This document shows positions 44,085 through 55,575 of a stretch of 64,000 nt of DNA, in pieces. A model generated the notes under the pieces. It was not told the origin of the DNA. It searched no databases and worked only from the letters and a program-made list of their open reading frames with translations. The first letter of the stretch is position 1. Each line of letters starts with the position of its first letter. This stretch comes from Megalonaias nervosa (lineage: Eukaryota; Mollusca; Bivalvia; Unionida; Unionidae), in the NCBI GenBank assembly GCA_016617855.1, contig JAECUM010004351.1, positions 1-64,000 on the forward strand. The letters are read 5' to 3'. Both the position numbers and the translations under genes were made by a program.

Positions 44085-44313
44085 AGCTACTATGGTGTGT
44101 CAATGAAGAAGACACTGTACTCCAATCGCCTCAGCAATAGATCACTAACATCTCACCTCTGTCTGCATGGGTTCAAGTCTCAGGCTCTTCCAATACAGGA
44201 AGCTTGCAAGTAGCTTCACACGGATTGGTAGTTCTTCCTCCACCAGATATACTAGCTGCCATGTATAGCCTAACATATTTTGAAAAATGGCATTAAACTC
44301 ACAATAAAACATC
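44085..44313 (+). mobile_element. tRNA-derived SINE copy, plus strand, diverged
   Basis: Has 'atctcacctctgtctgcatg', 'ggttcaagtct', 'cttcctccaccagatatact', 'atgtatagcctaaca' and 'gaaaaatggcattaaactc', matching the 37.9-kb copy. Confidence 0.75.
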
Positions 44314-44548
44314 ATTTAGGTTATTACATCATCTGCCTGATATGACCTATATGCTTGAGATCAATCAAATATGGGTCACGAGTCATCTTATTTTGAAACT
44401 AAAGGCATACTGATAATAAAGATGCATCCCATATTCAAGTTTCATGGCTCTAATATGATAAATAAGCAGTTAAATGCAAAAAAGTAACAAGTCACTCAGT
44501 CATGCAATACAGGTCATACTGACCTACTTTCAAACTGATTACATGTCT

Positions 44549-44890
44549 CTAATAATAATAATAATAATAATAATAATGACTTTATTTAAAGAAGGTACCA
44601 CAATTAGCTGAAGAAATAATCTACCTTGAGGCCCTCGTACAAAGGAAATTTATTTATTCTAACTGCATCTCTGAAGCCACTGGATATATTGGGTTTGGAA
44701 GAAGGAAACAGAGTGGGAATTTCTAATCTCAACTGGAATAATATTCCAGAGCAAAGTTCCAGAGTATTGGAAACTTTTTTTGAAGTATTACCAGGTAGCC
44801 TATACTGGAATAGTGATTGTAAATATTCAGGAGCACTATTATTGGATATCCTGTACATTAATTTGGCTTTTCTCAACCGGATTCTCTGAT
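44549..44890 (-). mobile_element. LINE 3' fragment with (ATT)n tail
   Basis: On the minus strand an open segment (44876-44604) reads 'LRKAKLMYRISNN'-type and 'APEYLQSLF' blocks seen near the C-terminus of reverse transcriptases of CR1/L2/Jockey-type LINEs. It then runs into 'aataaagtcattatt' and a pure ATT repeat (44549-44576), a typical LINE 3' end. It is truncated at its 5' side. Confidence 0.6.
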
Positions 44891-45251
44891 AGAGAACATG
44901 CCTTTACAAACTTCAATGAATTCACTATGAATGATGCCTGAGAAAGTTAAATGCAACAAGTTGTCAAATTCACTGAAACATGAATGCATATCACTGTGAC
45001 CTACTGTTTAATGGATCATATCTAACTGTTAGAGACACATGCCTTTACCAAATTCTATGATACTGCTATTAACAATTCCCAAGAAACTCAGCTAAAAGCA
45101 AACTTAACTCTTAATAGAAACTGCCCAGACAAGTCTTTTACTTCAAAATTTCTTAATTTGATAACATAAACTGATGGAATCTTTATCTAAGAAGGCTAAT
45201 CAGGATTAAAAGATCAAAACTTCATGAAAATAAAAAAGTAAGTAAGCATAA

Positions 45252-45485
45252 TGTTGTAGTTGTTTTGGGTTTAACAGCATTTTTCAGCACAGGATAGGCT
45301 ATACATGGTGGCCAGTATAACTGGTTGAGGAAGAACCTGGGAAAACCCTCATAAGAACCTAGAAACTACTGGCAAGTTTCTCATGTACCCATGTTGGCTG
45401 AGCCAGATACTCAAACCTGCATGGACAAAGGTGAGATGGTAGTGATCGGTAAAAGTGAGCGCTTCAGACTGCTTGGCCACCTAGG
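45252..45485 (-). mobile_element. tRNA-derived SINE copy, minus strand
   Basis: In reverse orientation it carries 'ttgggtttaacagcatttttc', 'ggctatacatggtggccagt', 'ggttgaggaagaacctggg' and a head with 'gagcgcttcagactgcttgg'. It retains more of the tRNA-like head than most copies here. Confidence 0.75.
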
Positions 45486-45489
45486 GCAC

Positions 45490-47620
45490 CTTAAATAGAG
45501 TAACATGCCCCAAGCTTTAACCAAGTACGATATGTCTTTAACTCCATTCATACAATAAAGTTGTAAAACTGAAAGTATTTCGAAAGTGTAAAAACACAAA
45601 ACCACATTTGTTTTGTGCTGAGTTGGGGGAAAGAACTTGTTTGTTATGGCATATGAATATGTCTCAGCAGATGACCATGAGGCATCAGTACACCCTATCA
45701 AACTTGTTCCTTCTGTTTACTAAGAATAAAACATGTATGCAGTTTTCTGTATATACTGTATTGCAGTCTAGGGTTGTAGTCTATATTTTAAAAAATGAGA
45801 AAAACAATGTACATACAATTTTGTTAAAAAATTTTCAGGTGTAATTGTGTTTACCCAAGGAACCAAACGAGGCTGCATGCATATATATATAGCAAAATAT
45901 TAGAGTGTCAGCTTGAGAATATCCTGAAGCTTCATTTTTGCTTTTGTTTTTTTCTTGTCTTTTAATGCTTATTAGTAAAATCATATGAATAAGTTCGATT
46001 TTATTTTTCCATTCAGTGATTTATTTATTCCTATTGCACTAATTCTTTATTTTCATCTTTCTTTCTCATATTACATGAACACATTATTCTCTGTCCAAAG
46101 TCTAATTAGAAGCCTACATACTGTAAAAACATTGTTTTTAAATACTCTGATTGAATCTGGTTACTCACATTAATATTGTCAAAAGCACCCTAAAACATGG
46201 ACCAACTGTAATTTATAGTAGGTCCACAGGAGAAAAAATAAAAATGAAATTATGTTCTGATAGACTTATACTTTAAGTCCAAATAAAATTTCAGCAACTA
46301 TTAAAAATTAAATATTGCTTAACAAAATAATGTTGAAAAGTTTTCTAATTAAAGATGTTACATGAATGACAAAGATTCCCTTTGATCTCTCAGTACATTG
46401 TTATCTTGCAATGAAGAGCAAAGCTGTGTCTTGAAGTTATATCGGACTTGTGATTTTAATGCCTGATTCAGTTGCAAAGCTCATAAATCATGCTGAGGTT
46501 TCCAGAAGTTGATTAGTACAGATCTTTACTCCTGTCCATTGATATGTGGGGGGCAGGGGAGGGGGTAGAGAAAAGTTGTATGAATGTACTGAGAAACATT
46601 TAATAGTGATGGCCATCAGGAGTCTGTCTTCAGAATGGTTGCCAATGTTCATTTGCTGGATTTTTAAAATAAAAAACGTACACTTTTTTAAAAACTTTAT
46701 TTGGTCATGTGTGTTGCATATTGCCTGTGTGGGTGGATGTGTCTGCAAACTTGAAGCTTCTCAGAAACAGTAAACATGGTTGATGATAAGCTGTACCATA
46801 TATTCCACATCAAATAATAAATTATTCATATGATTGCTGGACTCAAGTCTGGTACAACATTCTCTGTATGACTGAGTAAGCTGGTTTTTTTTATTTAAAA
46901 AGTCCTGATGTCATGAGACTAGGTGTATCTGCGCATACAAGTTTTATTTCCAGCATTATAAAAAAGTATGTATCTTATTCAAGGCTTTGTTCTGTTTTCT
47001 ACACATGATTTTATTCATGATTATAAGAGAACAAATACTACCATGTGAATGTAAAATTCAACATCACTTCCCCATATTTTATTTGAAGCTCAAGGGTTTG
47101 ATAATATAATTAGCAAACTACCAGAAAGAAATTGCTATGGGGTATATCTGGAATGCTGATAACAAACTGTCCCTAATTTCCAAGTCATTTCACACAAAGA
47201 TAGGACAACTGGGGAAACAACTGCACAAATATGGCATGAATTGTTTTCCAAAAACAAAATCAAGCACCATTTCATGATTAAACTGACCAAAGAATACAGA
47301 GGAACGGTATTATAGGAATAAATGCATTGTATGCTTGTTTTAACAAAAAAAACTGGTTAAGTCAGAGTACAGTGATGACATCAATAAAATAATGGAAGAG
47401 GGGAGTCAGGGGGAGTGTGCTTGATACAAATACATCTGTATTAATCTCTCTTACTGTTTTATTGCAGAAATTAATAAATCCGTTACCTAAGTACCTGTGG
47501 TCTTGACAATGAATTAATGTCAGAATTGATATTCCTCAGTATGTGCAGTAACAAAACTGTGCTAAAGATGTTCATTACATGTAAGTGCATTACATGCCAC
47601 ATGCTTCACAACTACATGCA
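45490..47620. other. Non-coding host DNA, no gene seen
   Basis: AT-rich sequence. No ORF with recognisable domains. Confidence 0.5.
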
Positions 47621-47626
47621 TTATAT

Positions 47627-47652
47627 TCTCTCTCTCTCTCTCTCTCTCTCTC
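47627..47652 (+). repeat. (TC)n microsatellite
   Basis: Thirteen TC units. Confidence 0.95.
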
Positions 47653-47654
47653 CC

Positions 47655-48890
47655 CTTTATAAAAATCTAAAAAAAAATACAAAATTCTGGGAAAACAAAA
47701 CAACTTTGGTTGTTGATATTGTGTACATATTATTTCTTCACTATGCACTGTTACAAAGTAACATATCAAGCTTTCACTAAGGTACACAAGGTCTGTATAG
47801 CTTTTTTCTTAAGAAAATGATTAAGAAATATATAGGTCGTTCTTTTGAGGACACTTCTGGCAAGATTTTGACATTTGAATGAGTGCTAAAATAAATACAT
47901 ATGAAACATTTTAATGAAAACAAAACTAAGTATCAGAAAAATAATTAACTGTACCTAATAAAATATATACATCATTTAAACAATGTATCTAAACAATGTT
48001 GCAAATATAAATTAAGTTTTATAGATACTACCACTGACTATGGCAAATGCACAAATTAAGATGAACTTGTTTGGCTATAAAATTTAATTGTGGCTTGTTA
48101 TCCTTCATGTCTATAATACAATAAAACTTGTCTTGAGTGACCACTACTATGAGCAACTCAGATCTTCATGCAGATTTACTGATTAGAGTGTTATAATCTG
48201 TCATGAGAGACCACCTGTCTTAAGACACCATTGCTTTCTGTCAGAAGGGGTGGTCTTTCAAGATCATCTCTTTCCTTTATTGGTGGAGCTAGTAATACGT
48301 GCACAACAAATAAAAAAAAGATGGCTTTTTAATAGCAATTTTCCTTTATTAAAAGTGGTCCTAGATAAAAATTAATATTTTAAATTTAGTCAACTGGGTA
48401 AAATCTTAATTAAACATCAAACTTTAGGATAGAACCAAAACTTTAATCAAAAGGTGTCCTACATCATGACTTGACCAAGCAGCAGGAATAGCAAAATCCA
48501 CAAGGTCAGTGTGTGACAATGTTTTTCCATGAAGCGAATTGACTGTTGAAATATTAATGATGAAAAAAAGCTTTAAAAGCAATCTTTTAAAAAAATAATT
48601 TGTCTCCATTTTAACTCTTGATTCAAAACACATGGACAGGAAAGTATGTGATGATATTGTATTTCAAAATAGGAAATTATTGGGGTGAGTTACAGAGGTA
48701 CAAGTGCTGGATAAAACTTTAACCAACCTGTCAACAGAAACACCCACACACAAACTATGAACCACTAAGCTAAATACCCACCTCAGGTGGCATAAAAAAG
48801 TACAGAATGGTTTAAAATCATGCCATAAAATTCAAATGTCCCTTTGTCTATACTAAACATTACTACTGTACACCCTGAGATAGAGGGTCT
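47655..48890. other. Non-coding, nothing recognised
   Basis: AT-rich sequence. The 48.10-48.35 kb part ('ttgtcttgagtgaccac' and 'atgagagaccacctgtctta') looks repeat-derived, but I could not assign it. Confidence 0.4.
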
Positions 48891-48894
48891 TTAC

Positions 48895-49441
48895 CTGACT
48901 CAATATGCTGGACTGACATTGAATCACTCTGCAATAAAGAAGTAATTTTTGCAGCAAATGGTGTAACAGGAGTAATGGGAGATGCCTTAGCCAGTAGTGG
49001 GGCAGCAGGTCTCTTGGTAACTTGATATTGATTTAATTCTGTCTGTAGTTTCTCTCTGAAAGGAGAAGTCCTACTGATGGCATCATCCACAATTCTGGCT
49101 GAAGTTTCATCCAATTCAGTCTCATCTACAGTTGTTCCTCTTGTTTCTTGTATAGTTTCCACTCCTGTGTCACCATTTTTCTCCCTGGCTACAACATCCA
49201 GACCATCAGTCTTCTCACAATCTCTATCCTTGCATACTGATCTTGGTGTCACTGTTGCAACTAGCTTCTTCTTAGAATCTTTTACTATTGACTCTAAATG
49301 GGAGTTCTGATCCTTCTTATTTATTTCCATTACAAACTCTTCTGATGGGGAAGAGTAATGCTTTTTGTCCTCCTTGGTCTTCTTCACTGTCTTGATCTCC
49401 AAACTCTGTTCCTTTTCCTCCTCCACTGTAGCTTTGGTACT
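48895..49441 (-). CDS. Candidate internal exon of a host gene, charged disordered protein
   Basis: The minus strand is open for 182 codons with balanced base use, unlike the surrounding AT-rich DNA. It reads a Glu/Lys/Asp/Thr-rich, probably disordered sequence, then a more hydrophobic C-terminal part ('TSPFREKLQTELNQYQV', 'KRPAAPLLAKASPITPV', 'AAKITSLL'). A strong donor, GAGTCAG|GTAAAGA, falls at 48895/48894. A plausible acceptor, tttattgcag|AG, lies at 49442. The ORF itself runs past both signals (49465 to 48863), so a single-exon reading is possible. No family is recognised and no neighbouring exon was found. Confidence 0.45.
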
Positions 49442-49469
49442 CTGCAATAAATCTGATGTGTTCATGGTT

Positions 49470-50227
49470 GAAATATCATCTCATGATATAAGACACAACT
49501 AATTTAAACAAATTTTTATCTATGGCATGTTTTTGTACACTAGGTAATTACATGTCACATGTGCTATTGAGACTAGTGCTTTTTCCAATCAATACAGCCA
49601 AGCCAACTTTAAAGATTCATAAATAAGTGGACTTCCAAAATAAAACCAAATTAAAAGGGGAATAAGTTTCTGCAAAAAAAGAGTAGGGGTGGGGTTTATG
49701 TAAGAAAAATACAAGTATATTGAATAGTCTAGTATTTCATCCTACCATAACATGCAAAAATATTTACACAGTTTATTCCAAAACTATCTGAAGTAAAGCA
49801 AATAGCTAACAAATACATTCTGCAAAACTTCTCAGGTCCTCAATCTGGTTCTGAAATTTTAAAAAATGCAACAACATTGATCACAGAACTGCACCTAGAA
49901 GACAGTATTGTGAATTCTGTGCTGACAAACCCTCAAATGACAACCAACGCATATTGATCCTTTATTTAAAATTGCTAAGTGTTCTGAAGCAGAAACCAAA
50001 ATGCAATTGTTACTTCCCTTTGACCTTGATCTCATGGGTAGGGCAATGAATGAACTTTCCAATAATTACACAAAAGTACATGCAACATTGTCAAGTCCTT
50101 TGTCTAATACAAATCAGTGTTAAATAATGAAGATGAACAGCAACACTAACCTTGACAATATGACCTTGAGAGTGGTTTCTTAGACTCGTTAGTAGCGATG
50201 CAAAATGTCAATGACTTTCAAGACTTA
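49470..50227. other. Non-coding, nothing recognised
   Basis: AT-rich sequence between the candidate exon and the solo LTR. It could be intron. Confidence 0.45.
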
Positions 50228-50231
50228 TCTT

Positions 50232-51098
50232 GTTACAACCATTTAGTTTAATTACTTGTGTGTTAGCATTTGGATTCTTTTTGTTTCATTTTTGTAACAT
50301 TATATTTTATTGTGATGATGACTGTGTTCACGGGATCTGATATTTTTGAAAGAAACATCGTGTTTATTTAGAATGTAAATATGACTCTCAGCTTTCGTAA
50401 GTTTTTTTTTAGATTGCTGGGTTAATAAACAACCGGCGTAAACGACTGGTTGTGGCCAAGGTCATTTTCTAAGCATATGTGATTACATTGTGTACTGCGA
50501 TTGTTAGATGATAAAATAACCATGCGTTTTAGTTTGGTTTAAAAATACTTAGGTCCGTGTGAAATAGTCAGAGTCGTTCTTATACCTTGAGAAGAAGGTA
50601 TTATTTTTCTTGTGCTGGAAAGAGTTTATTTTTCTTTACATCTGTAGAGCTCGAGATGTGTCTTGTTATAGATGACAGCTATAGGAGTTATCTACTTTTT
50701 AAATTATAATTTTTTTTCCCCGGAGAACTACAAAAATGGTTTAGGACAAAGATATTCAGTGAAATTCATTCTGAATTGGAATAGTACAGTACAAATTGTG
50801 ATTTAATGTGAAATTCTGGACATTTGTGTAAAGACTTCATCTGACATCATCATCCTCCATCTTGCAATGTCATCAAGATTCGAACCTGGATTCAGTTAAA
50901 ATTATTTAGTGACAGGACTTGTATTTTTTCAGTAGTAGGATAAATGTTTGGATTTTCTTCACAAACCGTAAGTCCTATTTCATATTTTCACCTTTTCACC
51001 ATGTTTTCTAGGGAAATAAATTATTTTTGTTAAAACTTACAAAGCTTGTTGTCTTCACTCTTTTCGTTTGTTACTTTTGAACGAGCCGATACGTAACA
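50232..51098 (+). mobile_element. Solo LTR, 867 bp, with ATCT target duplication
   Basis: Starts TGTTACAAC and ends ACGTAACA, with flanking ATCT on both sides (50228-50231 and 51099-51102). Near its 3' end it shares 'accgtaagtc', 'gggaaataaattattttt', 'gttaaaacttacaaagcttg' and 'ttgtcttcactctt' with the LTR end upstream of gag at 7.36-7.50 kb. No internal region follows, so it is a recombination-derived solo LTR of a related family. Confidence 0.75.
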
Positions 51099-51304
51099 AT
51101 CTAAAACTTCACTAGTTATTCATCAGACTCAAAAGTGTGCTGTCAAGGATTAAGAAATGGGGCTGAACAGTGTTATGACTGCTTGATGCCTTTTCATCAA
51201 CTAATTAAAGTATTTGAGTGAGTGACTAACAAATTGAAAATTATGTACATCTCAACCTTCCTCCTCAACATCCACCTTTTATCCATATAATCTAGGTCTG
51301 ACAC

Positions 51305-52030
51305 AGATAATAATAAAATTAATAATAACAATGACTTAATAGAGCACTTAATCTTTTAAAAAGCTTTAACTGCTTTACAAAATCAAGTCAACATATAAGA
51401 GCATAAAAACAGTTTGTGTACAGACAACATAAAAACACACGAAAATGTCTCACAAACATCATAAAAACCAAAATGAATTATTACACAAAGTAACAACATG
51501 AAACAAAAATAGGCTTACAAAAATAACCTTAAAAAACCCACAAAATGATTTTACAATACAGTTTCAATATAAACATAATGGCCAATGGATGAACGTCAAA
51601 TTTATTCTCACTGTTGGAAAAGATGTCTTGAGAGCACCCTTGAATTTGATCATGGTCTCTTTGCATCTGAGATCAAGAGGCAGTTTGTTACAAGTAGCTG
51701 GGCCCTGATTATGCAAATGAACATTGTCCTAAGAATACATGTGTCAGATGATAAGCACAAGCTTCTAACAGGAGTATACACATGGTGAGATCAGATAGTT
51801 TTTTTGGACCAAAGGCAGTCAATGAAATTTTACAGAAAGATGAGGTTTTGTGTTTGATTCTAATGTGAACAAGCAGCCAGTGGAGTTTGTGAAGAAGTGG
51901 CATGGTATGATCAGTTCTTTGTGCTCTAAAAATGATCACAGCTACAGCGCTTTGGACCTTCTTAAGTTTCTGGAGAAAACAGAGTGGCAGAACAGAAAGA
52001 AGAGTGTTACAATAGTCACCAATCCAGTGA
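51305..52030 (-). mobile_element. LINE 3' fragment
   Basis: On the minus strand, 'DHTMPLLHKLHWLLVHIRIKHK' and 'KKLSDL' (51939-51800) match the C-terminal conserved block after the RT domain in many LINEs (H-x-x-P-x-L-x-x-L-H-W-L-P-V). A '(AAT)n...atgacttaatagagca' end lies at 51308-51345, suitable for a LINE tail. It is 5'-truncated and mutated. Confidence 0.6.
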
Positions 52031-52034
52031 TGTT

Positions 52035-53460
52035 AAACATCTGATTCTGATATTAATAAAACTTAATGCAAACTAAATGATGACTACTGCATCTTTCCTT
52101 TAGCAGCATTTGTAATAAAAAATACCAAACACTTTGGTACTTCCAGCTGATCATGTGAATGAGCTGCAACTCTTTAGCTATATCACCATAGAACAGCCTT
52201 TAATGAACTGGTACAGGAGGATTGATGTACTGGATTAAGATGTAAAACTAGAAATACGTCGATGGAACAGAACTGCCCCACCACCTAAAATTTAAATGCA
52301 AAACTAAATGGTTGGACTGACAGACAGAAAAGAGTAATGCCCTTTTCACCTGCCACATGCATGGTCAGACACAAAAGTGTATTGCAAAGGCAGAGGCATT
52401 AACACAAGTTGCATAACTCTGCATCCCATTAAAGAGCTTGTGAAACTGACCTAAGGGTAAACCAGAGTCAATAAAGCAGTGATAGGGGATTGGCATCAAT
52501 TCCAACATAGATTGTGATAACCCCTTAGCACAAACAGAAAAAGGACTGTTAAGCAAGCATTTGCCTGGCCATGACCACCAAACACCACTTTTTTTTAGTG
52601 GACTTCGGATTCAGCTAAGGATTGTACAAGCTAATGTTTCATTAAGCTTTTTTCTGAGAAATGTATTAAATGCTTGAAAGGTGGTGTGCTAGGAATTGCA
52701 TAAGAAGCAGAGCTTCATGGCAGGGCTGAAATGCAACTATAAATCTTGAGACAGTTTTGTTATTATAGCAGCATGCACCTCATTTCGATTGCAGTGGATT
52801 AGATCATGTTTAGCCTTGTCTTTGACTGTCACAGTGGGGTACTCATTGTGTGCTCTTATTGAATTTTAGTTTTTATCTAGCAGGTGATATTTTTCAATCT
52901 TATCCAATATTAGGCAGAGCTTGTCATCAGAGATGTGTCCATCATTTAACACCCTACAGGTGCAGTCTGAATGAGTAATTAGTTCAGCCATGCAGATCTT
53001 GTTGTGGTTTTTGAACTTTACATGGAGGTGCCAGCTAAAAACCTAGCCTGCTGGCTGGAATGGCTGCCATGATGAAGGCCTACACCACAGGCTCCCAGTG
53101 AGAGTAGGCCTACACCTCAGGCTCCAAAGGTGGGTTGTAATAAGGGTCGAGTCAATGCTGTCAATGGCATTAACAGCCTGGTTGTACTTTTGTATCTCAT
53201 TCTCACTCAAGTTGGTGTTGCTGATTTGCTGAGTCTGACGTTTTCATCTGCACTCACAGTCTGGATAACTTGTGCCTGTCGCAAGCATTTTTATGCTTGC
53301 CATTGTTGGAACAACAGATTCCAAGAACTTCATTTTTGCAATCTTGATAAATACTAGGGAAGAGTCTAAATCATTGCTGGGTTATCCATCCAACATCATA
53401 CTGATTAGGACAGTCTGATTTTCTGAATTAACAAGGATAGCTTTATATCCAGGAAGTCTT
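52035..53460. other. Repeat-like non-coding stretch, unassigned
   Basis: Short ORFs in several frames. Minus-strand fragments such as 'FPSIYQDCKNEVLG' look like decayed coding DNA, but I cannot assign a family. Confidence 0.35.
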
Positions 53461-53467
53461 TTCCTTT

Positions 53468-53722
53468 TTATGTTTGGTCATGAGGAAGAAATATAGTTTT
53501 ATCTTCAGTATTTATAATAACTGTGTGTGAGAAATGATTGTTATGATCCACACCAACAAACACATGCCCATAACTGGGTTCAAGATAGATTTTGCCAGTG
53601 GATTTTTCATCTCCACTTGTGTCCCATCTACCAGTTAAGAGAACAGTGCTAGAGTTCATTTTGGTATGATTATATGGTTTGCATCTGCAGTGATCAGGCT
53701 CAGTCACCCTCTTTGATCCCAA
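53468..53722 (-). pseudogene. Unassigned coding-like fragment, possibly transposon-derived
   Basis: 84 codons open on the minus strand with protein-like composition (Cys/His-containing 'DHCRCKPYNH', then 'GHVFVGVDHNNHFSHTV'). A DDE-transposase or helicase-type origin is possible, but I do not recognise it. Surrounding frames are broken. Confidence 0.25.
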
Positions 53723-53890
53723 TGGTAAACACTGTTACTGAAGTTTGAAACCTAACTAACTCCCCATCTTGTTTATACTGGCCACTTCCATACCTGCAGA
53801 CAGTGCTGGAGGGGGGAGGTCTGTGGATGACTCAACATGTATGTTTTGAGGTCCCTCTGGGGGTCAGTGTGCATGATCTAAAAAAATCCG

Positions 53891-53990
53891 GTCCAACTGA
53901 ATACAAGCAATCTTTTCATATAAGTCTATAAAAAGTTACCGGTCCAACTGAATACAAGCAATCTTTTCATATAAGTCTATAAAAAGTTAC
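53891..53990 (+). repeat. Tandem duplication, unit 50 bp
   Basis: 'ggtccaactgaatacaagca' plus 'atcttttcatataagtctat' plus 'aaaaagttac' occurs twice in a row without change, so it is recent. Confidence 0.95.
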
Positions 53991-54463
53991 TGTAAGTTTA
54001 AATGTGAATAAGAAAAAAAGGGTTATCTGAAACATTTGTCCTACACTTACAAACCACACACATCTGCCCCCCCCCCTCAAATAAACACAACCACACAGAC
54101 ATTAAATATAAATAAAAATATACTATTGGAAAGTGGAATATTTTCTTAATTAGATATAACCTTTGCTGCTCTCAATATCTGGAAGTGAGGGTATTCAAGG
54201 TAATACAAATGTGATTCATGTTCATCTTGCCACTCATTCAATGTTCACTGGATAGTACTGTTGCTCAAACTTTCCCAAAAGTCTTGTTGAATTTTTCTCA
54301 GTGTAGAAAATGATTTTTTACATCTGAATTTCTGTGAGAGAGCTGTAGTTGCTGGTTGGTGTTGCTATGCTGATGAATGTCCTTCCTAAATGACTAATGT
54401 TGATATCATATGAGCAAAACAAAAATGCCGCTGTGCTTCACAAAGTCAAACTACATCGTTCTG

Positions 54464-54547
54464 AAAGTTACTTTTCCTGGACTCTGCTCATTTTGCAGAC
54501 AGGTTAAAGTTACTTTTCCTGGACTCTGCTCATTTTGCAGACAGGTT
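54464..54547 (+). repeat. Tandem duplication, unit about 41 bp
   Basis: 'aaagttacttttcctggact' plus 'ctgctcattttgcagacagg' occurs twice in a row, identical. Confidence 0.95.
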
Positions 54548-54916
54548 ATCTCTCCCCAAATTAAAGCTGCAATTTGACATTTTCCATAAAAGCATGAACA
54601 AACTTGTACACCATTCTGATTACCAAATTAATAGTGTTTTGCATTTTATATATTTATTTCACATGCCAATTTTTTATGTGTGAGTGAAAGCTATTCTGCA
54701 GGTATGAGGAACCAATAATAAGAAACGAATGAATTGGCAAAACACTATATGAGAGGTACCATGAACAAATGATTGGCAAGGGAATTAAAACACATAATAC
54801 ACAGACAGTAAGTTACTTACAAAAGGAATCTCCTATAGCAATGCTTAAAAGACTACAAATCACACTACCTATTGTCAATGAATTAGGTTATCAGTGGCAA
54901 GAAAATTTTTCAGTAA

Positions 54917-55097
54917 ATTATGTTTCTCCGAGAATACATACCCAATGACATTACTTTAGGAATATTAGCTTACTACCTCGTGAATCCAGCAATACTAAAA
55001 CACGTCTTTTTCCTAGCTCATGTAGTCAAAGGATAATAACTCTTGCCCAATACCTCCCCTTGCCACAACCAGGTGTCACTAGTTCTCAGCTAAGCGA
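54917..55097 (+). repeat. DIRS terminal inverted repeat, 3' side
   Basis: 'ttaggaatattagcttacta', 'cctcgtgaatccagc' and 'ataactcttgcccaatacct' correspond to the reverse complement of 62718-62908. Confidence 0.75.
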
Positions 55098-55192
55098 TAT
55101 ATTAACAAGGATGCTTGTACACCAGGAGAGTTGAGAGGGTTTTTAAGTAATGTAATTGGGTAAGTATTATCAGAGACACATAATTTACTGAA

Positions 55193-55246
55193 AAGTTTGC
55201 TTTCTCCTTTAAATATGTTCTCAGATCACATTACATTAGGAGAATA
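55193..55246 (+). repeat. Internal copy of the DIRS repeat (internal complementary-region candidate)
   Basis: 'gctttctcctttaaatatgt' plus 'tctcagatcacattacatta' matches the outer part of the right inverted repeat when that is reverse-complemented. Confidence 0.6.
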
Positions 55247-55575
55247 GGTAACAGGAGGAGGGAATGCTGTGCATCCAACCTCTACTTCGGATATCTTCTA
55301 AGGAACGATGGCTGGATTCCCCATGCAAATGGTAACCCATTCTCCTAATTACATAAGCAACACAGCCTAGGGCTGCTTGAACTGTGACCGTTATATACGG
55401 TTAAGAAGATAAATACTGAAATTTTATAATCTACACAATTTCACTGGCTAATCCAGCAAAGCTGATAGGTTGTGTTGATTGTTTTGATTGGCTGCTGTGC
55501 TGCTGCCATCAGACCTACCAGATTCAAGGTTTGTTTCTATGAAGCTAAAGTTTCTTAGGTTAAAACTCAGCTTCT

